64,000 bases of DNA, taken from assembly GCF_051846935.1 (NCBI RefSeq), contig NZ_JBPYCS010000004.1, positions 62,001-126,000 of the forward strand, written 5' to 3'. How positions within the stretch are numbered: position 1 is the stretch's first letter; each line of letters opens with the position of its first letter. This DNA comes from JBPYCR01 sp051846935. GTDB lineage: Bacteria > Bacillota > Bacilli > Bacillales > Amphibacillaceae. The position numbers were made by a program, and so were the translations under genes. Shown here piece after piece: positions 44,633 through 53,587 of the stretch. The notes under the pieces are model-generated. The model saw only the letters and a list, made by a program, of their open reading frames with translations. It searched no databases and was not told where the DNA came from.

Positions 44633-45253
44633 TTAACCCACCTTTCCCATTAAATATACAACAGTAAATACAAATACCCAAATGACATCAATAAAGTGCC
44701 AGTACAGACTAAATGTATTAAACTTTGGAGCGTTGTATAAATTCAAGCCTCGTTTAGCATTACGCACCATTAACGCGATTAACCAACAAATTCCAAAAGT
44801 TACGTGTCCTCCGTGAAATCCGACTAAGGCATAGAATGCTGAGCCAAAGGCAGATGAACGAAAAGTAAAGCCATACTCAGAAATATAATGTGCAAACTCA
44901 TATACTTCTCCAACTAGAAAGCCTATTCCAAGCAATGCAGTAATTCCAAGCCAAAGCTGCATTTGCTTAAAATTGTTATTTCTCATATGGTACATCGCAT
45001 ACACACTTGTTAATGAACTCGTTAATAATAAAATCGTCATAACAAAAACGAGTTCTAGACCAAATAACTCTTGAGAAGTAGGGCCACCAGCAGTGGAGTT
45101 TTTAAGCGCTAAATACGTACCAAACAAGCAAGCGAATAAAACCGTTTCACCGCCAAGGAAAAACCAAAGCCCCATAAATTTATTTTTACCTTCTAATGTT
45201 GCCTTTTCTGGTTCATGAGGCATCACTTTAGGGTTTAAGGTATGCTCACTCAT
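44633..45253 (-). CDS. ctaE: Cytochrome caa3 oxidase subunit III
   Basis: Core subunit III of the oxidase, 206 residues with five membrane segments. Family motifs include NKFMGLWFFLGGETVLFACL, YEFAHYISEYGF, ALVGFHGGHVTFGICWLIAL and YWHFIDVIWVFVFTVVYL. The start is ATG 45253, one base after the ctaD stop, with GGGAGG upstream inside ctaD. A longer frame from 45322 would overlap ctaD by 68 bp and lacks family similarity. Confidence 0.95.
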   Translation of the reverse strand: MSEHTLNPKVMPHEPEKATLEGKNKFMGLWFFLGGETVLFACLFGTYLALKNSTAGGPTSQELFGLELVFVMTILLLTSSLTSVYAMYHMRNNNFKQMQLWLGITALLGIGFLVGEVYEFAHYISEYGFTFRSSAFGSAFYALVGFHGGHVTFGICWLIALMVRNAKRGLNLYNAPKFNTFSLYWHFIDVIWVFVFTVVYLMGKVG

Positions 45254-45254
45254 C

Positions 45255-47120
45255 TCAGTCTGCCTCCCGTTCATCAATTGCTTTTTGAAGTTCCTCTTTA
45301 GGGATGTAATAACCATGATCATCCTTGACTGATCTTACTACCATACACCCAATAGCAAAAGCCATACCGCCATATAGGGCAACATACCATAATGCATGAT
45401 CAACCTGATAAATAAACCCAAAACCAGCAACAAAGAACCCAAGTCCCATTAAAAATGGTAATATTGATCCGTTTGGCATATGGACGTCATCTAATGGCTC
45501 GCCAGGTAATATCTTTCCTTTACCTTCCATTTTTTCAATCCATAGTGGATCTAATCCACGAACTAACGGAAGCTGTTCAAAGTTGTAATATGGTGGTGGA
45601 GACGGAACTGTCCACTCTAATGTTCTACCATCCCATGGATCTGCTGGTGCTTGAGCTCCTTTATACGCTGTATGAATAATGTTATAAAGAAACACAATAA
45701 CACCGGCGGACATGAAAAATGCACCTATCGTACTAATTAAGTTTCCTAAATCTAATCCTTGATCTTCTAGGAACACCCAATAACGTCGTGGCATACCCAT
45801 TAACCCAAGGAAATGCTGAATGAAGAAGGTTAAATGGAAACCAATAAAGAATAACCAAAATGTGATTTTACCCATTGTTTCATCCAATATTTTACCAAAC
45901 ATTTTTGGCCACCAGTAATGAAGACCAGTAAAAATACCAAAAATCGTTCCACCAACAATTACATAGTGGAAATGCGCAACTACAAAGTAAGTGTCATGGT
46001 ACTGATAATCTGCTACAGAGGAACCGAGCATAACACCTGTCATTCCACCAATAGTAAATGTTGGAATAAATCCAAGTGCCCATAGCATTGCGGAGTTTAT
46101 TGAAACTTGACCGCCCCACATTGTAGCAAGCCAGTTAAAGATTTTAATTCCGGTAGGAACGGCAATCGCCATCGTACCTACAGCAAAGATCGAGTTCGCT
46201 ACTGGACCAAGACCAACTGTAAACATATGGTGTGCCCAAACCATGAATCCTAGAAATGCAATCAACATTGTTGCAAATACCATTGCAGTATAACCGAATA
46301 GTCTTTTCTTTGAGAATGTTGAAAACACATCACTGAACAGACCAAATAATGGCAATATCAAAATGTAAACTTCCGGATGTCCAAAAATCCAGAATAAATG
46401 CTGATAAATAATTGTGTTACCACCTAAGGATACATCGAAAAATGCAGTACCAAACATACGATCAAACATTAATAAGAATAGGTTTATCGTAAGTGCTGGG
46501 AATGCAAAAAGAATTAAAACACTTGTAATAAATGTTGCCCATGTAAACAAAGGCATACGCATATAGGTCATGCCAGGGGCACGCATCGTAACAATTGTTG
46601 CGATAAAGTTAATTCCCCCCATTAAAGTACCAGCACCAGCAATTTGCAATCCCATTACATAGAAATCAATACCATGTCCAGGAGAATTCATTGCTAACGA
46701 TGCATAAGAAGTCCATCCTGCATCTGGAGCACCGCCTAATAAAAAGCTCAAGTTTAATAGAAGTCCTCCAAACAAGAATAGCCATAAGCCAAGTGCGTTT
46801 AAGAATGGGAATGCGACGTCTCGTGCACCTATTTGCAGCGGCATGACGGCGTTCATCAATCCGACCAGTATCGGCATCCCTGCTAAAAATATCATGGTAG
46901 TACCATGCATCGTAATCATTTCATTATAAAATCCAGCACTAACAAAGTCATTTTCTGGCACCATTAGCTGAATTCGAATAACAACTGCTTCAAGTCCACC
47001 GAGAATAAAAAAGAACCCACCGCCCAGTAAATACAAAGTACCAATTTTCTTATGATCTACTGTCGTTAAATAATCCCATAACACGGCACCGAAGCTTCTT
47101 TTACCAGCTGCTACGTTCAC
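45255..47120 (-). CDS. ctaD: Cytochrome caa3 oxidase subunit I
   Basis: Catalytic subunit with the low-spin heme and the heme a3-CuB centre. It is 621 residues with at least 14 membrane segments. Visible ligands and motifs are MITMHGTTMIFLAGMPI (heme His), WIFGHPEVYILILPLFG (CuB His cross-linked to Tyr), WAHHMFTVG (two CuB His) and YFVVAHFHYVIVGG (heme a3 and a His). The C-terminal extension is typical of the caa3 type. It lies 44 bp downstream of ctaC. Confidence 0.98.
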   Translation of the reverse strand: MNVAAGKRSFGAVLWDYLTTVDHKKIGTLYLLGGGFFFILGGLEAVVIRIQLMVPENDFVSAGFYNEMITMHGTTMIFLAGMPILVGLMNAVMPLQIGARDVAFPFLNALGLWLFLFGGLLLNLSFLLGGAPDAGWTSYASLAMNSPGHGIDFYVMGLQIAGAGTLMGGINFIATIVTMRAPGMTYMRMPLFTWATFITSVLILFAFPALTINLFLLMFDRMFGTAFFDVSLGGNTIIYQHLFWIFGHPEVYILILPLFGLFSDVFSTFSKKRLFGYTAMVFATMLIAFLGFMVWAHHMFTVGLGPVANSIFAVGTMAIAVPTGIKIFNWLATMWGGQVSINSAMLWALGFIPTFTIGGMTGVMLGSSVADYQYHDTYFVVAHFHYVIVGGTIFGIFTGLHYWWPKMFGKILDETMGKITFWLFFIGFHLTFFIQHFLGLMGMPRRYWVFLEDQGLDLGNLISTIGAFFMSAGVIVFLYNIIHTAYKGAQAPADPWDGRTLEWTVPSPPPYYNFEQLPLVRGLDPLWIEKMEGKGKILPGEPLDDVHMPNGSILPFLMGLGFFVAGFGFIYQVDHALWYVALYGGMAFAIGCMVVRSVKDDHGYYIPKEELQKAIDEREAD

Positions 47121-47164
47121 GTAATATACCTCCTCAATTAATAATCAAACTACTTTAAAACCCA

Positions 47165-48232
47165 CTAATTGCCAGCCGTTTCCGGAGTTACTTCGGAAGG
47201 CTTAAGCTGTAATAGATATTCTGCAATTTTATCTGCTTCTTCTTCTGAAAGCTCTGGATACATCCCTGTCATTTTGTTCCCTGGTTTAATTACCTCTGGA
47301 TCAAGTAACCAGTCAACAAGATTATCTTTTGTCGGAAGTAAAATTCCAGCAAAGCGCGAGCGATCCCCAAAGCTTGTCAAGTTAGGTCCCATTGGAACAG
47401 AACCAGCTGCATAATTTTGCATGTCAGTAGCATGACAATTAATACAACTATTCGCTTCAAACAATTCCTTACCTTCTTGAGCAACTGCGTCTAATTCCAC
47501 TTCTTCAGAATTATGACCTTTCAAGTCGCTCACCCACTGATCATATTCTTCCTGACTCACTGCTACAACTTTAAAGTCCATCAATGAGTGGGAAGGTCCA
47601 CATAACTCAGCACATTTACCGTAGTATACGCCTTCTTCATGTGCCTGAATAAACATTGTATTTACGTTCTCAGGGTTTACGTCTAACTTACCAGATAAAC
47701 TTGGTACCCAGAACGAATGCAGTACATCTGAAGCTAATAGATGAACATACACCTTTTCACCTACTGGAATATACATATCTTGACTTGTAGCAATTTCTTC
47801 ATTCTCATAATCGAAATGCCACCAATACTGAGCTCCAGTAACATTAATATTAATATGATCTGCTGCATCCGAATCGTCAGCTAAATGGAATGTAGCGAAT
47901 ACAGTTGGAACCGCCATTATAATTACAAGAATTATAGGAATTACCGTCCATACTGTTTCAAGTGTTTTATTTCCTTCAACTTGTTTCGGTATAAAGTCTT
48001 TGTCACCTTTTTTCTTTCGGAAGCGCAGTAAAACAATGACATAAACAACCATAACTGCGATAAATACGAATGTCATAACAACAGTTGTTAAAATAATGAG
48101 ATACATTGATTGATCAGCACCATACCCTTTCGGTACGAGCGCTGTTAAGTTCTCTTTACCACAACCTGATAAAATGAATGCTAATGAGCCTAGTAAAAAT
48201 AGTGCTCGAATTTTTCCCATCCAACCTTTCAT
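47165..48232 (-). CDS. ctaC: Cytochrome caa3 oxidase subunit II with cytochrome c domain
   Basis: CuA-containing subunit II fused to a cytochrome c domain, so electrons can pass directly from quinol-derived cytochrome c. The 355 residues have a lipoprotein signal peptide (lipobox LSGC, Cys24), two membrane helices (about 42-68 and 88-112), the CuA motif YYGKCAELCGPSHSLM, and a C-terminal c-type heme site CINCH with the axial Met in NKMTGMYPEL. It leads the ctaCDEF operon, 60 bp after ctaB. Confidence 0.97.
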   Translation of the reverse strand: MKGWMGKIRALFLLGSLAFILSGCGKENLTALVPKGYGADQSMYLIILTTVVMTFVFIAVMVVYVIVLLRFRKKKGDKDFIPKQVEGNKTLETVWTVIPIILVIIMAVPTVFATFHLADDSDAADHININVTGAQYWWHFDYENEEIATSQDMYIPVGEKVYVHLLASDVLHSFWVPSLSGKLDVNPENVNTMFIQAHEEGVYYGKCAELCGPSHSLMDFKVVAVSQEEYDQWVSDLKGHNSEEVELDAVAQEGKELFEANSCINCHATDMQNYAAGSVPMGPNLTSFGDRSRFAGILLPTKDNLVDWLLDPEVIKPGNKMTGMYPELSEEEADKIAEYLLQLKPSEVTPETAGN

Positions 48233-48292
48233 GTATGCATACCTCTCTTTCTCATTGTTTCTCCTTATATTTTTTGGTTAGTTAAGGGTGAT

Positions 48293-49231
48293 TTAACTAA
48301 AAGGGGACTCCATCGTAACTAAAATCATTAATAAGAACATGATGACTAAGTAGTTCAATGAATAGATAAATATCATGTGCGCCCATTTCAGGTTGTTTTT
48401 CATAAAAAACCCACTAAAGCCCATGATCAACCAGCCAACATTCAAAATAGTAGCTACGACTAAAAATGTTGTACCAAGTTCTCCCAAAAAAAATGGTAAT
48501 GGAAGAAGGCAAGCAATATAAACAACGATTTGACGCATTGTAAATTCAAATCCATGTACAACGGGAAGCATCGGGATACCTGCTGCTTCATATTCACGGC
48601 TGTTTTTCATTGCCAAAGCGAGAAAATGGGGTGTTTGCCAAATAAACATAATGAGAAACAATATAATAGGAACGATGTGAAGTAAATCAGGACTAACTGC
48701 TGCCCAACCGATTACTGGAGGAACTGCACCAGAAATACAACCAATCTCTGTGTTCAACGTATATTTTCGCTTAGACCACATCGTATACAAAACAACATAC
48801 GTAAACCAGCCGACAAAAGCAACAATAGCAGCTGTAGCTGTCGTAAACAACAACATAGTTAAACCGAATAGTGTTGTCACTATTCCGATTAATAGTACAG
48901 TCTGTAAAGACATTTTTCCTGTTACGGTCGGTCTATCCTTCGTTCTCTTCATCATCGGATCAATATCAACATCATACCAGTTATTTAAAACACTTGCACC
49001 AATTAATACTAGAGAGCTCCCACCAAATGTTAAGAGAAACAAATCGAAATTTGGTAGAAATGGTGTATTCGTAAAATAAAGTGCCAACCAAAAGCCGGTA
49101 AAGACTGTAATTAAATTTGAATTGACAATACCTATTTTAAATAGTGCTTTAATATCTTTTATAGTCGCTCTTTGTTCTTTAGGTACAGAGGTTTTATTCA
49201 TTGAAATCGATGTCGTATCCATGTTGCTCAC
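48293..49231 (-). CDS. ctaB: Protoheme IX farnesyltransferase
   Basis: Integral membrane UbiA-type prenyltransferase that makes heme O from heme B. The 312 residues have about nine membrane segments. The prenyl-diphosphate motif NNWYDVDIDPMMKRTKDRP is present, as is the second Asp-rich region near CISGAVPPVIGWAAVS. The GTG start is preceded by AAGGGGGGATAA; an ATG nine bases later is possible. It is divergent from ctaA, whose product uses heme O. Confidence 0.95.
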   Translation of the reverse strand: MSNMDTTSISMNKTSVPKEQRATIKDIKALFKIGIVNSNLITVFTGFWLALYFTNTPFLPNFDLFLLTFGGSSLVLIGASVLNNWYDVDIDPMMKRTKDRPTVTGKMSLQTVLLIGIVTTLFGLTMLLFTTATAAIVAFVGWFTYVVLYTMWSKRKYTLNTEIGCISGAVPPVIGWAAVSPDLLHIVPIILFLIMFIWQTPHFLALAMKNSREYEAAGIPMLPVVHGFEFTMRQIVVYIACLLPLPFFLGELGTTFLVVATILNVGWLIMGFSGFFMKNNLKWAHMIFIYSLNYLVIMFLLMILVTMESPFS

Positions 49232-49778
49232 TCATTTATCCCCCCTTCGAATCCCTAAATAAAAAGAATATAAAAAGATTATATACCCTTATCATGGTAC
49301 GTAAAAATCTAATTATACCCTACCGTATTGGATTTCCCATTTCAAAACGTATCATGGAATTGTATTTAATTGTTCGTACTACAACTATGTACAGCCTTAC
49401 CTTATGGCAGAAGCTGATAATGTACAATTGTAGTTTTTTCACAAAAAAATAATTCGTATGATATTAAATAAAAGCTTATTCAGTTGTGAAAATGTAACTT
49501 AGCAGTTTCCCCTATAACTATTTCTAGCAAATATCATGATGGATTGCAAGGATTTTTCATTCTGTCTCAATTAATTTGAAGATATTTGAAATCTATGTAA
49601 CAAATTTGTGACAATTGTTTGTTTAAAACTTGTTTTATCCGTTTTTCAAGTGAAAAAAATACATATTTACTTTATGATAAATAGTAGAAAGCATCGTCAT
49701 AGGAATATAAACTTTACGATACGGCGGATAGCTTATAATACACTTAAAGTATCTACTACTATAAAGCGAGGCTATACA
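49232..49778. other. Divergent control region ctaA-ctaB
   Basis: About 550 bp. A TATAAT at 49734-49739 lies 40 bp upstream of ctaA, but its -35 (ACTTTA, 17 bp upstream) is poor. AT-rich TTTGTGACAATTGTTT (about 49606-49621) is in the region where ResD sites would be expected, but the match is too loose to call. The palindrome-like TACAATTGTAG lies at about 49424. Confidence 0.5.
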
Positions 49779-50699
49779 ATGATTAAAACATTAAAATGGT
49801 TATCGGTAGTGTCATCGATAGGCATGCTATTTATTTTACTAGGTGGAGCACTCGTTACGAAAACGGAATCCGGAGCTGGCTGCGGAGATAGCTGGCCGTT
49901 ATGTAATGGGGAGCTCATTCCTTCTAATATAACTCCTGAACTCGTGATCGAATACAGCCACCGCCTTGTCTCTAGTACAATGGGGATTACAATATTGGCA
50001 TTAGCTGTTTTAGCTTGGAAATTTATTGGTCATATTCGCGAAGTAAAATTTTTATCTTTTTTAGCCGTCTTTTTTTTAATCTTACAAGGATTAATTGGTG
50101 CGGCAGCAGTTGTTTGGGGGCAATCCGATTTCGTATTAGCTGCTCACTTCGGGATTTCATTAATCTCTTTCGCAGCAGTTTTTCTATTAACATTGCTCAT
50201 ATTTGAAATAGATCAGAAATTGGATGCAAAGTTACTTAAAATTAAGAAAAAGCATCGAGTCGAAATTTATTTGTTAACGATATATACCATAATAGTCGTA
50301 TATACTGGTGCTCTTGTACGCCATGCGAACGCCAATCTCGTCTGTGGCGATTGGCCATTTTGTAAAAATACGTCCCCTATTAATTTTGCTAGCTACTCAA
50401 TGGAGCAATGGATACAGATGGGACATCGCTTTGCTGCTGGTATTTTATTTGTTTGGACGTTCACTTTTTTTATAAAGGTTATGAAGCTGTATAAACATAG
50501 CCGGATTATGCGGTGGGGATGGACAATTACGTTTGCTCTTATTGTAATGCAAGTCATTTTTGGAGCGCTCATTATTTTCACCTTGCTCAATCTTGGTATT
50601 GCTTTACTACATGCTTTAGTCATCACTTGCTTTTTCGGTATGCTTAGTTATTTTATTTTGCTTTCATCAAGAAGCGCAAAATATGAAAAAGAACAGTAA
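49779..50699 (+). CDS. ctaA: Heme A synthase CtaA
   Basis: Membrane heme-O oxygenase that makes heme A for the caa3 oxidase. The 306 residues have eight membrane helices. Two Cys pairs in extracellular loops are visible, GAGCGDSWPLCNGE and ANLVCGDWPFCKN, with heme His in EYSHRLVSSTMG, AAHFGIS, MGHRFAAG and LLHALVI. The start is ATG 49779 (MIKTLKWLSVVSSIG) after GCGAGG; a much longer frame to 49608 is rejected. It is divergent from ctaB. Confidence 0.95.
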   Translation: MIKTLKWLSVVSSIGMLFILLGGALVTKTESGAGCGDSWPLCNGELIPSNITPELVIEYSHRLVSSTMGITILALAVLAWKFIGHIREVKFLSFLAVFFLILQGLIGAAAVVWGQSDFVLAAHFGISLISFAAVFLLTLLIFEIDQKLDAKLLKIKKKHRVEIYLLTIYTIIVVYTGALVRHANANLVCGDWPFCKNTSPINFASYSMEQWIQMGHRFAAGILFVWTFTFFIKVMKLYKHSRIMRWGWTITFALIVMQVIFGALIIFTLLNLGIALLHALVITCFFGMLSYFILLSSRSAKYEKEQ

Positions 50700-51136
50700 A
50701 CGACAGATTGCATTGAAGATAACCTTTAAAAGACTTAGAGAAACAGGGTATTCGGAATATATTGCAGAAGGGAAAATTCCCTAAAATTATCGCTCATGGA
50801 ATATACACGCTTTCCGCGGGCGAATGGTGAGCCTCCTCTTTCTTCCGGCTGGAGTGTCGCATCTTCCATTCGCTCGTGTTGGAGAGCCTTCCTAATTTTC
50901 CACACCAAAAATCCGAGCGTAATTACTAAGATTTTTTTACAATCCGGTCTACAAGCATACATGTAATAGTATTATTGCTTTTCAAAAAAGATAAATTCAA
51001 ATCTAGCGAAAACAAGTCTAATTTGGCGCATCAAAATATCGAATTATTAGTTCGTATCCAATCACCACTCTTTGCGCTTAATTCGTATAATTAAGTCGTA
51101 CTCCTTACGCAACAACTGGTACTCACTTTACCGTAG
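50700..51136. other. Intergenic region with repeat copy D
   Basis: About 440 bp with repeat copy D (50808-50888). No clear ctaA terminator was seen; a GGGAAAATTCCC palindrome lies at about 50770-50781. Confidence 0.6.
50808..50888. repeat. Interspersed repeat, copy D
   Basis: Contains CGCTTTCCGCGGGCGAA, GGTGAGCCTCCTC and CCATTCGCTCGTGTTGGAGA. It aligns with copy B in direct orientation and shares CTTTCCGCGGGC with copy C. Confidence 0.7.
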
Positions 51137-51676
51137 TTATTTAATTAAAACTTCAATTTCAGCTTCATTTTCTTTCACCAATTCTTCTAGTAGTTCATCA
51201 AATTCAACCATCCATTTAGCATTACTAAAATTTCCTTCCCCCAACTTTTCTTCGAGATACGTTTTTAAATACGCATTTTGTTCATTAATTTTCCTCGCAT
51301 ATTCTCGTTGGAATTGTTCTGGCTTGATTCCTAGCTTTTTAGCTTGTGATTCTGCGTACGTACGAATTTGTTTTTCATCTGCATCTGTTGTGTTTTTAGG
51401 TGGCAATTCCTCGAATGATGCACTAGTATCATTTTCTTTATCAGATATATCCAGTTTCATTTCCTCTACCTCATGCTTCACCAACTCTATCTGTATTACC
51501 CCGTCGAGATAATCTAAGGCCGTATCATCGGGATATAAAAACCGTAAATCACCGACTGTAATTTTATGTCCCTTTACAATGGCTATTACTTCACTATCCT
51601 CATATTTTGAAATACTGTTACACGCAGCTAGGAAAACAAGGAGTATCAAAACAGAAAACCGAAATACTTTTGACAT
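51137..51676 (-). CDS. SurA-N-like lipoprotein
   Basis: Predicted lipoprotein of 179 residues. The signal peptide ends in the lipobox VFLAAC (Cys19). The mature part begins with a SurA/PrsA N-terminal chaperone-like segment (IAIVKGHKITVGDLRFLYPD and KLGIKPEQFQREYARKINEQ) but has no peptidyl-prolyl isomerase domain. The C-terminus is acidic. It may be a membrane-tethered chaperone; the substrate is unknown. It lies 43 bp downstream of a DUF1648 gene in the same direction, so they are probably cotranscribed. The start is ATG 51676. Confidence 0.75.
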   Translation of the reverse strand: MSKVFRFSVLILLVFLAACNSISKYEDSEVIAIVKGHKITVGDLRFLYPDDTALDYLDGVIQIELVKHEVEEMKLDISDKENDTSASFEELPPKNTTDADEKQIRTYAESQAKKLGIKPEQFQREYARKINEQNAYLKTYLEEKLGEGNFSNAKWMVEFDELLEELVKENEAEIEVLIK

Positions 51677-51719
51677 TAACACACCCCAAATCCATATAAT
51701 CTAATTCAGCAGAATTTCA

Positions 51720-52214
51720 CTATTTAATCTTTTTTTGACGTACGATCATAAACAAAATTGGAATAAATGAACTCATAATTGCAATCGATAAAAATAACTT
51801 CCCAAAGCCGTTTCCCCAACCCAACGCTATGGAAACCGATTCGAATAAAATTAAAGTAAATATAACTAAACAGATATTTTTAACTTGATTTACCATTTTA
51901 CGGCTATTCAAATAAAATGCTTTTGCATTTAATTTATTAAATCTTTTTGGATAATTGTGAGTTTCAGGGAACTTTTCGAGAGTTTGCATTAAAGCTAGTA
52001 TGAAAGTTCCGATCCCTGGTAAAATCAATAATTCCAATCTTGATCCCCAACGATCAACTTCGCCCAGTGCATTGAAGTGTACTGGAACTGTTTCTGGTAG
52101 CCTGGTCCAAATAATAGCTAAAAATAGTATTGAGCCTATGTAAAGTGAATAGCCAATACTATCACAAAACCATTCCCCTCTTGTTTTAGGAATTTTTATC
52201 TTAGGTCGTTCCAA
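51720..52214 (-). CDS. DUF1648 membrane protein
   Basis: A 164-residue membrane protein with four helices (about 22-40, 65-82, 110-130 and 136-156). The DUF1648 signature is LPETVPVHFNALGEVDRWGS at residues about 43-62. Similar domains are found in SdpI-type immunity proteins and other membrane proteins, but this one lacks the second SdpI part. The start is TTG 52214, 6 nt from AAGGTG. It is upstream of the lipoprotein gene. Confidence 0.78.
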   Translation of the reverse strand: MERPKIKIPKTRGEWFCDSIGYSLYIGSILFLAIIWTRLPETVPVHFNALGEVDRWGSRLELLILPGIGTFILALMQTLEKFPETHNYPKRFNKLNAKAFYLNSRKMVNQVKNICLVIFTLILFESVSIALGWGNGFGKLFLSIAIMSSFIPILFMIVRQKKIK

Positions 52215-52820
52215 TACTATCACCTTCTCTTTTGATAAGTGCTTATTATAAAGAACGATACATATTACAAATCATTAACCATATACCAAAGATCATCATT
52301 AAGCTTAATTGTATCATCATTATTTTTGCCATTTTCAATCCACTGCTTATTGATTGAATTATGTAGGGTTATTTCATGGTATACGATGATCCACTTGTCG
52401 TATACCTCCTCAAATAAACACTCTCTATTTTGAAAACATCACTTATCACTTTTTTTCCATTTCTAATTAGTCAAATTCCGAAATAAAGAATACTGTTAGG
52501 TTTTCCACTTTCAATGTAGGTTCATTTGCAATTAGGAACAAGTCGTTCGATGTTATAAAATTAGTTCACCATAACTATTTTGAGTATTTTGATAAATCCT
52601 CTATATATTATAAAATATTACGCACTACACATTCCGTACAAGAATATCTTACTACGTGAACAACTTAGTACGTACATTAATTTAAAATTCAGTATTAATT
52701 CATACTACTCTATAAAATAATCGCATAGTGTGTTGAGGAAGCACACTGTGCGATTATTTTAAATAGCACCTTATTTCCGCCACGTATTAAACCTGCTAGT
52801 ACAATACAAAGTAATTTTTA
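52215..52820. other. Intergenic region, DUF1648 gene to RluA gene
   Basis: About 600 bp, very AT-rich. Apart from the terminator at 52715-52760 nothing was recognised. The stretch 52440-52710 has no ORF of interest. Confidence 0.6.
52715..52760. terminator. Strong terminator-like hairpin downstream of the RluA gene
   Basis: AAAATAATCGCATAGTGTG pairs with the CACACTGTGCGATTATTTT arm, with one mismatch. A-rich and T-rich flanks allow activity in either direction; it lies about 60 bp beyond the rluA-type gene stop. Confidence 0.85.
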
Positions 52821-53516
52821 TCATGTATGAAATACTGATCTCTCCATAAAATTCCAAGGGAATTCATAAGGAGGGTTTGATCGTACTGTTACCCTTTCAT
52901 CTCTCGTAGGATGATCAAATGACAATGTTACTGCATTAAGTGCTAGTTTTTGTCCATTCTGCTTAAGTACGTCATTCGTACTGTATTTATAATCTCCGAC
53001 AATCGGACATCCTATCGCGGCTAATTGTACACGTATTTGGTGGGGACGTCCCGTTTGCAATTGAATTCGAACAAAACTGTAATCTTTTGTCTTACCGATT
53101 ACTTCATAATTCAAAACTGCTTTCTTTGCTTTGTTTGTGGATGGCGGAACGACCTTCACTACATTTCTGCGATGATCTTTTAATAAATAATGATTTAAAG
53201 TAGCCCTTTGTTGGGGCGGGTGGCCTTTAACAACTGCCACATATGTCCTGTGTATCGTTTGCCTACGCATCATATCGGATAAACGAGAAGCGGCTTTTGA
53301 CGTTTTAGCAAAAGCAATTACGCCACCTACCGGACGATCAAGCCGATGAACGAGACCAAGATAAACATTACCAGGTTTTTTATAACGAATTTTTAAATCG
53401 TTTTTCAGTATCGTTAATAAATCATCATCGCCACTGCGATCCGCTTGTACAGGCACGTTAATTGGCTTATCAACAATTAACAAGTGATTGTCCTCATATA
53501 AAATAGGAATGTGCAC
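52821..53516 (-). CDS. RluA-family pseudouridine synthase
   Basis: RNA pseudouridine synthase of 231 residues without an S4 domain. The catalytic motif is YLGLVHRLDRPVGGVIAFAK, with Asp66 the nucleophile position (HRLDRP). FVRIQLQTGRPHQIRVQLAA and GCPIVGDYKY are further family motifs. The PVGG in place of the commoner TSG is found in a subgroup of the family. The target RNA is unknown. The start is a GTG after GGAAGGAGATATACG. It lies between the pyc hairpin and a strong terminator. Confidence 0.9.
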   Translation of the reverse strand: MHIPILYEDNHLLIVDKPINVPVQADRSGDDDLLTILKNDLKIRYKKPGNVYLGLVHRLDRPVGGVIAFAKTSKAASRLSDMMRRQTIHRTYVAVVKGHPPQQRATLNHYLLKDHRRNVVKVVPPSTNKAKKAVLNYEVIGKTKDYSFVRIQLQTGRPHQIRVQLAAIGCPIVGDYKYSTNDVLKQNGQKLALNAVTLSFDHPTRDERVTVRSNPPYEFPWNFMERSVFHT

Positions 53517-53540
53517 CGTATATCTCCTTCCTTACAAACT

Positions 53541-53579
53541 TATAGGTAGGAATTGATATGTTGTCAATTCCTACCTATA
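53541..53579 (-). terminator. Hairpin after pyc
   Basis: A perfect 16-bp stem (53541-53556 with 53564-53579, TATAGGTAGGAATTGA against its complement) begins 9 bp after the pyc stop. The minus-strand 3' flank, AGTTTGTAAG, is only weakly T-rich, so some read-through into the RluA gene is possible. Confidence 0.75.
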
Positions 53580-53587
53580 ATTATTTA

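Noticed and set aside
45254..45322. 23-residue extension of ctaE into ctaD
   Set aside because: ATG 45253 has its own ribosome binding site and the family N-terminus.
49608..49778. 57-residue extension of ctaA
   Set aside because: It covers the divergent promoter region; heme A synthases start close to the first membrane helix.
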